A stretch of 64,000 nucleotides of DNA, taken from NCBI GenBank assembly GCA_021234155.1, contig JAJEKV010000020.1, positions 1,909,275 to 1,973,274 of the forward strand. Reading direction: 5' to 3'. This document shows positions 23,381-33,451 of this stretch, one piece after another (position 1 is the stretch's first letter; each line of letters opens with the position of its first letter). The translations under genes and the position numbers were made by a program. Origin of the DNA: Isoetes taiwanensis. Taxonomy: Eukaryota; Streptophyta; Lycopodiopsida; Isoetales; Isoetaceae. The notes below the pieces were generated by a model. The model was given only the letters and a program-made list of their open reading frames with translations, was not told the DNA's origin and did no database searches.

Positions 23381-23623
23381 CTAGGCGATCGTTTTTTTTT
23401 CCGTTGTAAAATTTTTGTAACTTATCTATGTACTATTCCCATTTTTTGGGTTGTGAATATAAAAATATCTTTTTAAATGTAAATCATTAATTAAATAATA
23501 AATTTTAATAATAATTTTGGGAAACGTGCCAAAAAGTATAAAACCCCTTTTTGGCCATTAGGGTTTCATTTTCCTTTCTTGCTTTCAGCGCCTCCTTTCT
23601 CCTCCTTTGCGCCTTCACCCCTC
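23381..23623 (+). other. spacer between ORF1 and ORF2 with promoter-like words
   Basis: After the ORF1 stop comes an AT-rich tract with AATAAT/AATATAAA words like a 3-prime UTR. Then AGTATAAAACC lies at about 23535, followed by GGGTTTCATTTTCC and ORF2. This could be a separate polyadenylation and TATA-type start region, suggesting ORF2 has its own transcript. The call rests on word similarity only. Confidence 0.3.
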
Positions 23624-25014
23624 ATGGCTCGCCCAACCTTGCAGCAGTGGTATATGGACGGAGAGCATTGGGATCCTGCGGTTCCCTTTGATCTTCTTCA
23701 CCCCTACCTGCTCCAACAGGTAGATCTTATTTCTAACATGCAGGCACATCCGGATTACGCCGCCTTTCTTCAGTTTTACTGTGAAGAGATTGTACCTGCA
23801 TGTGTTTACAATGATGATGATGCGCAGCTCTATCTTGACTTCCACACCCTGCACCAGATGTTAGGGGGTGATGAGCATGCCCGGAATGTCGTCAAGGGCA
23901 TAAGGAGGCGGGGGACAGACCTCCCTATTGTTACAATAGATTGGGAAACTTGTTTTGAGGCCCGATTTGCACTGGCCATCATCATGGACGAGTACATTGA
24001 GGACGAGGAGATAGCTGCTGAGCATTCCTCGACGCCTGTACCTTCTGACCCGGAAGACGACGAAGTCGTCGACGAGCAGGATTTTGTAAGGTGGAAGGAA
24101 CTTGCCACTGAAGCCCCTGCCAGCCGACAGAAAGCCCTCAAGCTCGAAGGGCTAAACCTTCTTCCTACAGTACTCTTGAATAACCAAGAGTACCTGATTT
24201 TTGAGAACATTATGTGGGTCTACCGCGTCATTACTGGGATCCGCCGCAAAAAGATAGAGGTCCTCTATGACCTTGCTGAGAGTATTGCCAAGATGACTTC
24301 ATTGACTTTACCACACCGGTTGTGAATCCCTCACCAGTCGAGCACTTATTGGTATATCAGCCCGAAGAACAAGAGCCCGTTGAGACTCTTTTGTCACTTC
24401 GGCAGTTCTTATTGAGTGACACACCACAGCCTCCAGAGGAGCACTTTGCAGCTCAGACGCGGCCCCATCTCGCAGACCCGCCCTTGCAAATCACCATGGG
24501 AGAGGTGGATCAGGACGAGGAAGATCTTTGGGACACCAAGGTCAGCCTTAGGGATGACAAGGAAGACGAAGAGGAGGAGAAGATCCCCGTGAACTTGGAA
24601 AAGGAAGCGGAGACCTCCAGAGATCCTCAGATTAGGGCAATGGGCAACCATGTGCCCCGGTTCTTTCTCTCAGCCTTTCGGCAAGGAGAGGTGTTGTTCT
24701 TCTCCAAGAACCTAGGGCCTTCTTCTGCAACTTCTTGGTGGGTGCTCCGAGTCATATCCACTTCAGCGGGCCATAAGAAGATTGATTATCACGCCACCAC
24801 TATTACTTTGGTCCGTAGGGATTTGGCTATAGCAGCATTGGGGGATGTGGCGGGCTGCACTAATATGCGCCTCCTTGTGGCGGCACCTTTGGCCACTTGC
24901 TTGCCACCGGAGGCAGCATCTCGAGCCGCCCTCTCCGCTAGCCCCAGTACCACTTTGATGCGTTATCGTCCACCTCCTCAACCTATGGACGAAGAGGAGG
25001 GACCTAGTTCCTAG
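23624..25014 (+). pseudogene. element A ORF2: acidic accessory protein, function unknown
   Basis: The ATG at 23624 begins M-A-R-P-T-L-Q-Q-W. The first frame ends at 24325, but the natural continuation (D-D-F-I-D-F-T-T-P-V) is in the frame that runs to 25014, so a 1-nt type shift lies near 24290-24300. There are two acidic stretches (near 23970-24075 and 24500-24610). I recognise no family. Near its end, 24790-24849 reads H-A-T-T-I-T-L-V-R-R-D-L-A-I-A, which lines up with the loop2/alpha3 of H3 ([15 protein letters not shown]). The preceding residues match only loosely. A second, degenerate histone fold is possible but unproven. It lies between the H3 ORF and gag. Confidence 0.55.
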
Positions 25015-25235
25015 ATAATTGTATTATACATTTTGCATTGAGAGTAGTTGGGAAGTTTTGGTTGGCAATTTCTTTAGCCATTTTGTAAGTTATGATGGTC
25101 ATCCTCTTATTAATTGGGACTATTGTATTAATGAATATAATCAAAATTGTTTTCTTCCATGATGGGTTCTTCTATCTATTGGAATTGAGGGTATAACAAA
25201 ATTGTTCGAGGTTCTATATTCACTTCTATCGTCTT

Positions 25236-25697
25236 GCAGAAGAGACACTCGAGGAGTACGAAGAGAGGATTACCGATCAAATAAGGAGGGATGATCCCGG
25301 GCCGCCCGACCAGGATTATGGCCAAAGATATGGCGAGTACCCGGAATGGGACGAAGGTTACGAGATGGAACCCGCGCCACCAGGGGAGCCCTATGATCCA
25401 GCCAAGGGGATGGAGGTAGTTAACATCCTCAGAGAACGGGCCTTCGACGACCTGAAATAGACCCTTCGCCGCACATGGGACTATTGAGATATGTCCAGGC
25501 ACGAAGCTTTCGAGGATGCCAACGACCACTTGTGGCAAATCTTCTATGCGTTAAGGAGGCTTTTCAATCTCCTTATTATTAGCCCCACATGGGACTACCA
25601 ACCTGTTATCGTCCAGGCCTGGGCATGTTACAAGCTCGTCAGAGCTGTACGTGAAAGTGTTCGCTACTCAATCCTGTACCCTTTCGCGAACCCCTAG
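25236..25697 (+). pseudogene. element A ORF3: small acidic accessory ORF with in-frame stops
   Basis: In one frame an acidic, proline-rich segment (E-E-T-L-E-E-Y-E-E-R to E-R-A-F-D-D-L-K) is followed by TAG at about 25458 and TGA at about 25485. The frame then continues from ATG 25491 with an amphipathic W-Q-I-F-Y-A-L-R-R-L-F segment up to 25697. CACATGGGACTA occurs on both sides (25472 and 25589). I recognise no domain. Preceding and following AT-rich spacers resemble UTRs, as with ORF1 and ORF2. Confidence 0.4.
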
Positions 25698-25919
25698 GTC
25701 CAGACCCCTCAGTTCTGTTTTGCTATGTTTCAGTATGACTAAGGAAGTGCCCATGTATAAGATCCACCTGTGTATTATATAACCTTAAGTTGATAACTAC
25801 CTTTTGTGTGAAGTTCTTCAATGTAACAGTTATTTGACTCATAATTAAAATCTTTCCTTTCGTTTTTTTATTTACTCTTTCTTTGGTACTACCCAAAACG
25901 ATCTTGTTTGTAAAACTTG
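25698..25919 (+). other. spacer between ORF3 and gag
   Basis: AT-rich, non-coding, with AATTAAAAT-like words. No gene is visible. Confidence 0.4.
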
Positions 25920-27257
25920 ATGTTGCTGTTGCTCAATATAGACGGTGCACGCAACGCCGCCTGGCAGACACCCTCAAATGCCAGTAGATTAACACCAGAA
26001 CAGGAACTGATGTTAATAAAAAGACAGTTAGGCGGGTTACAGGCTTATGTGTTGCATGCCAACCCACCACAGCATGTACAAGAAGACGGACCGGAGTTAC
26101 CTCCGCTACCGCCTAGTCCACCTACACAGCAGCCGTCCCCACCTGAAACTAGCCCTATACCTACACAGAGGAGGCCCCATTCTAAACGTCGTCGGAGTTC
26201 CTCTAGGGACAGTGTCACCTCCTCACAATCAGCCACTTCTGTGTCTTCTGAATCGTCGGTATCATCCGGTGACCATGCAAAGCGCCGGGACAAGGAGTAC
26301 CGCAAGACGGTTGATACAGCCATAACTAGTATATGGAAGAATAGGAAACTGGCCCAGTTTGATGGGAAATCTAGAGGCGGATTGAATGCCGAGTCCTGGT
26401 TGGACGAAATGAAGGAATTTAGGAAGTCCTATGGCATGACAGAAAAGGATACAGGGAAGGTTGCCACCACCAACCTTACAGGAGCTGCCCGTATTTGGTG
26501 GAAGGGCTATGCTAGAGCCAAGCATCTGGATAGAAGCAGGTGCAAGTTTAAGAAGTTTGCTAAAGCTTTTAAGTCGCATTATGTGCCTCGTGCGCATAAA
26601 TGCCAGCAAATTCAGACCTTTTACAGGTTAGAGAAGAAGGGTATGTCGGTTCAGGCTTACACGGATGAGTTTATGCGCTTGAGACTGTATGTACCAGGTA
26701 TGAATGAAAAGAGGGCAGTGGAAGGCTATATTGAAGGATTGGCCCCATCAATCAAACGAATGGTTAAGGCCATAGACCCGAAATCAGTGGCAGAGGCGGA
26801 GGCTAAAGCATTGAGCCTCGAGGAGGACACACCAAGGAACCAGTATCAGCGTCCTGCTCCTTATTCGCAGCCACGGCCGTCCACACCTTACAAACCCCGC
26901 TCGCCAAGTCCGGGGCCCTCTCAGCAGAACTCTTATGGCCGCCAGGAAAGGAAAGTCACCTTCAGCACGCTCGATAAACAGAACAATGTCGATAAGGAAG
27001 TTCGGAACCTCTTACAGTCTATTCCTAAAGAGGCCCGAGAACAGCTCCGCCGAGATAAGGCATGCTACAGGTGTATGCGGCCCGGGCACTTCATGCAGAA
27101 TTGTCCTTATGTCACGCAGACTGCCCAGCTGGCCATGGCCGACCTCGATTGGGACGATCTTGAGTCAACACTACCTGTCGAGGAGGACGCTCCCGAGTAT
27201 ATTCACGGTGCGTCTCATATCCTTGCAGCTATAGAAACCGGCAATGCTGAAAGTTAG
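25920..27257 (+). CDS. gag: element A gag polyprotein
   Basis: The ATG at 25920 opens 445 codons. The order is an N-terminal leader, a proline/serine-rich and S-R-rich segment, a retrotransposon gag domain (W-L-D-E-M-K-E-F, then A-A-R-I-W-W-K-G-Y and Y-T-D-E-F-M-R-L), a proline-rich stretch, and one zinc knuckle C-Y-R-C-M-R-P-G-H-F-M-Q-N-C (CX2CX4HX4C). It is the capsid/nucleocapsid precursor that packages element RNA. It ends in a single TAG, after which pol continues in the same frame. That could be readthrough or a point mutation in an originally fused gag-pol. The gag frame itself is intact. Confidence 0.9.
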   Translation: MLLLLNIDGARNAAWQTPSNASRLTPEQELMLIKRQLGGLQAYVLHANPPQHVQEDGPELPPLPPSPPTQQPSPPETSPIPTQRRPHSKRRRSSSRDSVTSSQSATSVSSESSVSSGDHAKRRDKEYRKTVDTAITSIWKNRKLAQFDGKSRGGLNAESWLDEMKEFRKSYGMTEKDTGKVATTNLTGAARIWWKGYARAKHLDRSRCKFKKFAKAFKSHYVPRAHKCQQIQTFYRLEKKGMSVQAYTDEFMRLRLYVPGMNEKRAVEGYIEGLAPSIKRMVKAIDPKSVAEAEAKALSLEEDTPRNQYQRPAPYSQPRPSTPYKPRSPSPGPSQQNSYGRQERKVTFSTLDKQNNVDKEVRNLLQSIPKEAREQLRRDKACYRCMRPGHFMQNCPYVTQTAQLAMADLDWDDLESTLPVEEDAPEYIHGASHILAAIETGNAES

Positions 27258-30200
27258 CCTGCTGTCATTTCCACCATAGGTCAAGTAGACAGTAAGCCTT
27301 TTGTAATTCTTATGGATACGGGAAGTACCCATAATTTTGCTTCTCCTAGAATGGCCCAGGTCTTACAGCTGGAAACCTTGAGGTCCCGACCGAGGCCTGT
27401 CACTCTAGCCAGTGGTAGGGTCAGACATACTCATGGCCGTCGCATCAATCTTAAGATGCAGTTGTCAGGTGCACCAGTTGTTATGGGTGCCGAGTTGATG
27501 GATGTTGGCAAATACGACCTCATTGTTGGTATGGAATTCTTGGCATCTGCAAAGGCCAACATAGACTGCGAGAAACGGGAAGTTACCTTCAACGCAGCTA
27601 ATGGAGCCCGTGTAACTATAAAAGGTGAACCATTCAAACCTATCATGCAGTCTATGTCCATCAGACAGTTAGATAAAGTTATACGCAAGGAAAAGCTCCT
27701 CTGCGTCCTCAGACTTGCCTCCATTGAGTCAGATAATAAGCAGAACCGTATGAGTCCCCCAGAGTTGGCAGAGCTTAAGAAGCAGCTTCAGGAGTTATTA
27801 AACCTAGGTTTCATTCGACCTAGTGTTTCGCCTTTTGGCGCTCCTATTCTTTTTGTTAAGAAAAAATATGGCTCCTTGAGGATGTGTATTGATTATCGGC
27901 AACTCAACAAGCATACCATCAAGAATCGCTATGCTTTGCCTAGAGCAGATGATCTAATGGATCAGTTGCAAGGGGCCAAGTATTTCTCAAAGATTGATCT
28001 ACGCTCCGGATACCATCCGATAAGGATTAAAGAGGAGGACATCCATAAATCTGCTTTTCGCACTAGGTATGGGCATTATGAGTTTACAGTTATGCCTTTT
28101 GGATTAACTAATGCCCCAGCAACTTTCATGCGACTAATGAATGATGTCTTCCGACAATACCTGGATGATTTTGTTGTCATTTTTTTTTACGACATTCTTA
28201 TCTATAGTAAGACCCTAGAGGAGCATGAGAAAAATCTTAGAATGGCCCTACAAAAGCTAAGACGTCATCAGCTCTTTGCCAAGTTCTCTAAGTGCAAGTT
28301 TGCCACTCCGAAGGTTGATTATTTGGGCCATGTCATCTCGGCAGAGGGAATTGCTACAGACCCAGCAAAGATAGAGGCCGTAAGGGAATGGCCTATTCCA
28401 GGAAATGTTTTCGAGGTCCGAAGTTTCCTGGGCTTAGCGGGATATTACCGGAAATTTGTAAAGGATTTTGCAAGGATTGCAGCACCCCTTACAAATCTTA
28501 CAAAGCATGAGAAGGTGAAGGATTGGATGGAGCACTGGAATGCAAAGGTTCAGGGAAGTTTCCAGCAGCTTAAAGATGCCTTAACGTCAGTACCAGTTCT
28601 CACATTGCCTGACCCTGAGAAGGATAAACTAGTGGCGACAGATGCCAGTAAGATTGCCACCGGTGGAGTCCTAATGCAGGAGGGGAGAGTTATTGCCTAT
28701 GATTCAAAGAAAATGAATGAAAACGGAGCAACGATACCCTACCCATGACCAGGAATTGTTAGCCATTATCCGTGCCCTGCGGATATGGAGACACTACCTT
28801 CTTGGTAGAAGATTCCAGTTAGATACAGATCATCAAAGTCTCCGTTATTTATCCACCCAGCCGAATCTCAACCTCCGTCAGAGGAGATGAATGGAATTTC
28901 TGGAGGAATATGATTTTGAGATTATGTATAAGCCTGGCAAGCACAATGTGGTTGCGGATGCATTGTCACGCCATCCCTTGGTAACGCGAACCCATTGTAA
29001 TGCAATTTCTACACTCACCAGTGAGTTTGGGAAGCAGATAGAATGGACCTTGGCCACGGATCCCGAGTTCTGTGAAGTTTGGGATAGTTTGGCTAAGGAA
29101 GCTCGCACAGATAAGGAGCGTGAAGCTTTCTGTTCGTATAAGAAAGAGGGCAACTTGTTATATTACAAAGACAAGTTGTGTGTAACTGAGACTTCGGGAG
29201 TGCGTAAGCTAATCCTCCACGACACGCACAACAGCCCTATAGCTGGCCATGCAGGGTTTATGAAGACCTACTTTAAGATTCGCTCCAGCTATTTCTGGCC
29301 TTCGATGAAAAAGGACATTGCCAGATACATTAAGCAGTGTCAGGTGTGTCAGCAAACCAAAGCTGAGCAGTTAAGGATTCCAGGCGAGTTGCAACCTCTG
29401 GATGTGCCCAACGCCAAATGGGAAGTGATAACCATGGATTTCATTGTGGCCCTTCCACGTACTCTCCGTGGATATGATGCCTTAATGGTAGTGGTCGACA
29501 AATTGTCCAAAATGGCGCATTTCTTGCCATGTCGTACCACAGATACAGCCTTTGATACTGCTCTGCTTTTTGCCAAGGAGATCTTCAGGTTACACGGAAT
29601 GCCACGAGTTATTATATCCGACAGGGATCCCAAATTTGTAAGTGCATTCTGGAAAGATTTCTTTGCCAGGTCATCCAGACCAAGCTTGCTATGAGTACAG
29701 CGTATCATCCTCAAACAGATGGTCAGACAGAACGTACCAATCGCATTATAGAGGATATGCTGCGAAGTTATGTGTGGAGTAAGCAATCACAATGGGCTGA
29801 CTATATTTATCTGGTCGAGTTCGCCTACAACAGCATGAAGCAGGAGTCTTCCAGAATGTCTCCCTTTATGATAAATTATGGCTACCAATGTCTAACTCCA
29901 GATACATGGCACAACCCCGTTTCGAAAGTGGAGGTTTCTCAACAACTCCTCCTGGAGATGCAAGCTCTGGTCGAAGAAGTTCGTGGTTACTTGTTAGCTG
30001 CACGCAGTCGTCAAAAGAGTGTAGCCGATAAGCACAGAACCCCACGCGTTTTCCAGGTGGGTGAATCAGTTTGGCTTAAGATTAAGGTCAAACAAGCCAA
30101 GCTTAAGATTGGCAACTGCAAGAAGTTGGCACCCAAATGGGCGGGACCGTTCAAAATTATTGAGCGTGTTGGAGAACAGGCATATCGCTTGGATTTGCCG

Positions 30201-30566
30201 CCCCGCTTGAAGATCCACAAGGTCTTTCACGTGAGTCTTCTGAAACAACACACCCCTGATCCAGAGGAGGTTTTGGATACCCCAACCCTCCTAGAAATGA
30301 CAGAGGAGCAGCTGGAAATAGTGCCTGAAGCTCTTCTTGATCGTGCTTATAAACAAACCAGAAGGACTCAAATGTTGCAATACTTGGTTAAGTGGAAGCA
30401 CTTACCAGTTGAGGATGCTACTTGGGTGATGAAGATAGACCTTGACAAGCACTATCCGGACTTCATGCGGGAATCTCAAGGCCGCACCATCAACGATGCT
30501 ATCAACCCCGCAGCCGGCGGTAAGCTTGAAAGCTTGATTGCCAAGAGTAGCGCTCCACAGGGGTAG
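27258..30566 (+). pseudogene. pol: element A pol: protease, RT, RNase H, integrase, chromodomain
   Basis: In order: protease with D-T-G-S-T-H-N-F at 27315; RT from about 27770 with M-C-I-D-Y-R-Q-L-N and [10 protein letters not shown]; RNase H with A-T-D-A-S at about 28638; integrase with an H-H-C-C zinc finger (C-Q-V-C at about 29341) and catalytic Asp, Asp and Glu in T-M-D-F, S-D-R-D-P-K-F and Q-T-E-R; then a C-terminal chromodomain. Lesions: the RT F-x-D-D box reads F-F-Y-D-I-L, losing one catalytic Asp; a frame shift at about 28720-28740; a TGA at 28888 (W expected); a frame shift at about 29668-29690. It is therefore dead as read. The family reverse-transcribes and integrates the element. 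Confidence 0.93.
30339..30465 (+). other. chromodomain at the end of element A integrase
   Basis: The frame reads Q-Y-L-V-K-W-K-H-L-P-V-E-D-A-T-W-V and then an amphipathic helix to H-Y-P-D-F. This is the core of the chromovirus chromodomain, with both tryptophans of the fold. In this family chromodomains can bind methylated H3 tails and steer integration to heterochromatin. Here it occurs in the same element as an H3 core ORF. Confidence 0.88.
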
Positions 30567-31144
30567 ATGCATCGTAAATCATAATAGTCACCGATGATGA
30601 GATCACCTTGGTGTTCTCTAGGAAGTGGTATACTGTCAATGTTGACATCACCACGACATAGTTGATAGGCCGCGCTCATTTCGGCTATAATGGGAACTTC
30701 ACCATTCCCTATGCTGCAGTGAATTGCAAACCATAGACATGATAGGTTCCCAGGTAGATAGCGTTTTCTTTTATTTATTATAAGGGGGTGGTCCCTTCAA
30801 CCACAATCTAATTATATATACTGATATGCTGACATGTGCAGGCCAGTGAGTAGTACGTGACCTGCCCATGTTAGAGGGTTGCTGATGGCCCGAACTTTTC
30901 AGTTTTATTTTATCTACACGTCTTGTTTTGTTATTACTCTAATGTTGATATTGGACCTCGGTCCTTGAATTTCTTGATTATGATAATCATGTGAAATGCA
31001 CCTCGGTGCTTAAACTGTTTTAAACTTTAAAGTTTTTAATATATTACCTTCGGAAATAAGGAATTATCTTCCTTCATAATGTGATTTCCTATATTTGTAT
31101 CTAACCCAATGCTGAGGACAGCATTAATTCTAAGGAGGGGAGAC
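30567..31144 (+). other. element A 3-prime non-coding region and polypurine tract
   Basis: No gene is visible. It ends with AGGAGGGGAGA (31133-31143), a purine tract right before the 3-prime LTR, which would prime plus-strand synthesis. Confidence 0.8.
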
Positions 31145-32825
31145 TGTGACGTTCCAAGTATTTATACGGTATACGTATAAATATATTGACACGTCACCCA
31201 GTATAGATACGCCACCATGGGGTATGGTAACCTAGGGGGTTGACCTAAAAGGGATTAAATTAGCTATGCTAATTTAACCATTAAGGATAATAACCTATAA
31301 TTAAGGAATTAATAATTAAAAAGGATAATTAAGCTAATTATAGTTTGGGAAGGCGCCACCTGGCCAAACTCGATTGGCCAGCATGGTGAATGCTACTTTG
31401 ATCCATTAAGGTGGATCACCACCCCCATATCAACCATAATTGACCAAGAGGAGCTGAGCGCCTACTTACCTTTGCCAAGCTGAGCGCCACCTTTACCCAG
31501 CTGAGCGCCACCCTTGCCTAGTATTTGTACCTGTGTAACCAGAGCTGAGCATCGAGTCCCAGAAGGATGGAGGCACCAAACGATAACGGGTCCAGCAGGA
31601 ATACAGGTGGGTGGTTAGTGTAGCTTGGGAATTCTAGGGTAGCGCCCCCGTTGGGCACTTGTTGTGTTGTTTTGTCTGTTCTCTCTGTGTTTTACTCGTA
31701 GGAACTAACCCTTGATTGTAAAGGTAAGTTCTCTTTATATTCTGATTCTGGTTTTGCTCTCAAAGGATAGATTGATAGTTCTTTGCATAGTCTGATAGTT
31801 CTTTGCATAGTCTTACTCTGGAAATGGGGGAACTAAGGGGGGTAGAGACCTATGAGCTCATGTACGCTAGTATGCTCCTAGATAGAACCCTGTAATATTC
31901 CCATTAGATGCGGCCTGTGTACAAGAGACCACCGGGTCGTAGTTGCTATGGTCTGGCTTAGCACCAGAGAAGGGACACAGTGGTGAAGTGGGGGTGGGGT
32001 CTTGCACGAACATAAAAGGCTCCTGAGACTCCTACAGTGGGCTAGGCCTGATAGCCGGTCACGTAGAGGGCCAGGTATGGGTTTGACACTCCCTGGGTGT
32101 AGAGGTGTGATCCGTATGGAGCATCTTGCACTTTGAGTAGATTTAGGGTGAGTAAGTTGGGTACGGATGCGGGGGTCGCTGATGCGGCACGTATTCTCTA
32201 GCTCACCCATGGAACCACTGTGATCCTGGAAGGGGACGCTTCCCCGACCTGCCTCATCGGACCGGGGCGTCATGAACCCTGGAGTAGACTCAAAAGGGTG
32301 ATACCTTGAGTTTGCGTCTCCGGAAGGCTATAGCGAAGCCATAGCGTGGATCGATCCATCTGCAAAGTGTGCACAGGAGGGGCGGATGGAGTGGACAACC
32401 CTAGTCGATGTTCTATGCCAGCCAACGCCATGCCAAGACTCGGTCTGCTGATCTCTTGAGGCCCAGCCGTCAGGCGATCCTCACTGGAGTCTGAGCCGGG
32501 GTAGACCCTGTGGTTTGGGGTGTTTTCTTAGTTTTAGATGCATATTCTTTGCCGTTGGTATTTGGATGGATGCGCCACCCCTCGTGGTGGTTATTTATAT
32601 ATATAATTTATGTTGTGTCCTAACCCTTGTATTCATGCTTCTGCGACGTAGGAGCCCATCGAAGGCGTGGGCCGAATGACACCTCTGTGCCCTTCACTCG
32701 AGCATCTCTACGTAGATGGCCCAGGTCAGACGGAGGGCCCTGCTCATGGCGAGATGGTTGCCATGGGAGGGGAAAGTCCCCGTATGTATACGGCCAGGGG
32801 TCGTATATATTCAGGGAGCGTCACA
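31145..32825 (+). repeat. element A 3-prime LTR
   Basis: It is 1,681 bp, starts TGTGACGTTCCAAG and ends GCGTCACA, and is highly similar to the 5-prime copy. Differences include a small insertion near 31275 and a 24-bp tandem repeat of the TTCTTTGCATAGTCT segment near 31780-31815. Confidence 0.95.
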
Positions 32826-32830
32826 GTCGA

Positions 32831-33446
32831 TGCGGATTAAAAGCTGTTATAGTTGTGTTTAGGTTTTAGATTCCCTTCCCTTGCACGTTTTCTCAAAATG
32901 TGTTGCTTGCAAAGCCATGCTCTGGATGATCGGACAAAAGCCTCCACACAGATGTCACACGAGATAAAAGCCTATAGAAAATCCTCTCATCAGTTCGGCA
33001 CAATAAAATCATGTGCAAAATATGAGGCTTAGGATATAATCAACAATTTGTTTCACGCATCCAACTGATAGAAATTGAAACCAAGATCAAAACTTGCAGG
33101 CCTCATATCTTAGAAACCCTACGATGGAGTCGTCACAACTTTGCAATGCAAGAACATCTGGAGTTTGTGACCCCTTCTCTGAAGCAACGATCCCAAGGAT
33201 CGCAATAGCGGATCCCAACGATCCCAAGGATCCCAAGGCCCCAACATACAATCTGGGGCATATGATGGACAAATCCAACAACTGAGATACTATAATCGAA
33301 ACGAAAGGTGCCCAAAGGCCCAACATATGATCTGGGGCATATATGATGGACAAATCCAACAACTGAGATAGTCCAGGGTGATTGACTTTGATAAATTTTG
33401 TTTGACCATTTAACATTGTCAGGAGTGGCATGACCATGTCTGTGTG
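32831..33446. repeat. spacer between elements A and B with short duplications
   Basis: No gene is visible. An approximately 55-bp unit containing TCTGGGGCATATGATGGACA occurs twice (33239-33291 and 33315-33371), and GATCCCAAGGATC words repeat near 33188-33238. Confidence 0.6.
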
Positions 33447-33451
33447 GTTAG

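Larger units (their letters stand above)
14290..32830 (+). mobile_element. element A: chromodomain Ty3/gypsy retrotransposon with histone H3 ORF
   Basis: The element proper is 14295-32825 (18,531 bp), flanked by the 5-bp target duplication GTCGA at 14290-14294 and 32826-32830. LTRs begin TGTGACG and end CGTCACA. In order it has the 5-prime LTR, a tRNA-Met primer site, a leader interrupted by nested element N, accessory ORFs 1-3, gag, then pol (protease, RT, RNase H, integrase, chromodomain), a purine tract and the 3-prime LTR. The two LTRs are very similar, so insertion is fairly recent, yet pol carries several breaks and is not expected to be active. The chromodomain places it among the chromoviruses. 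Confidence 0.93.
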
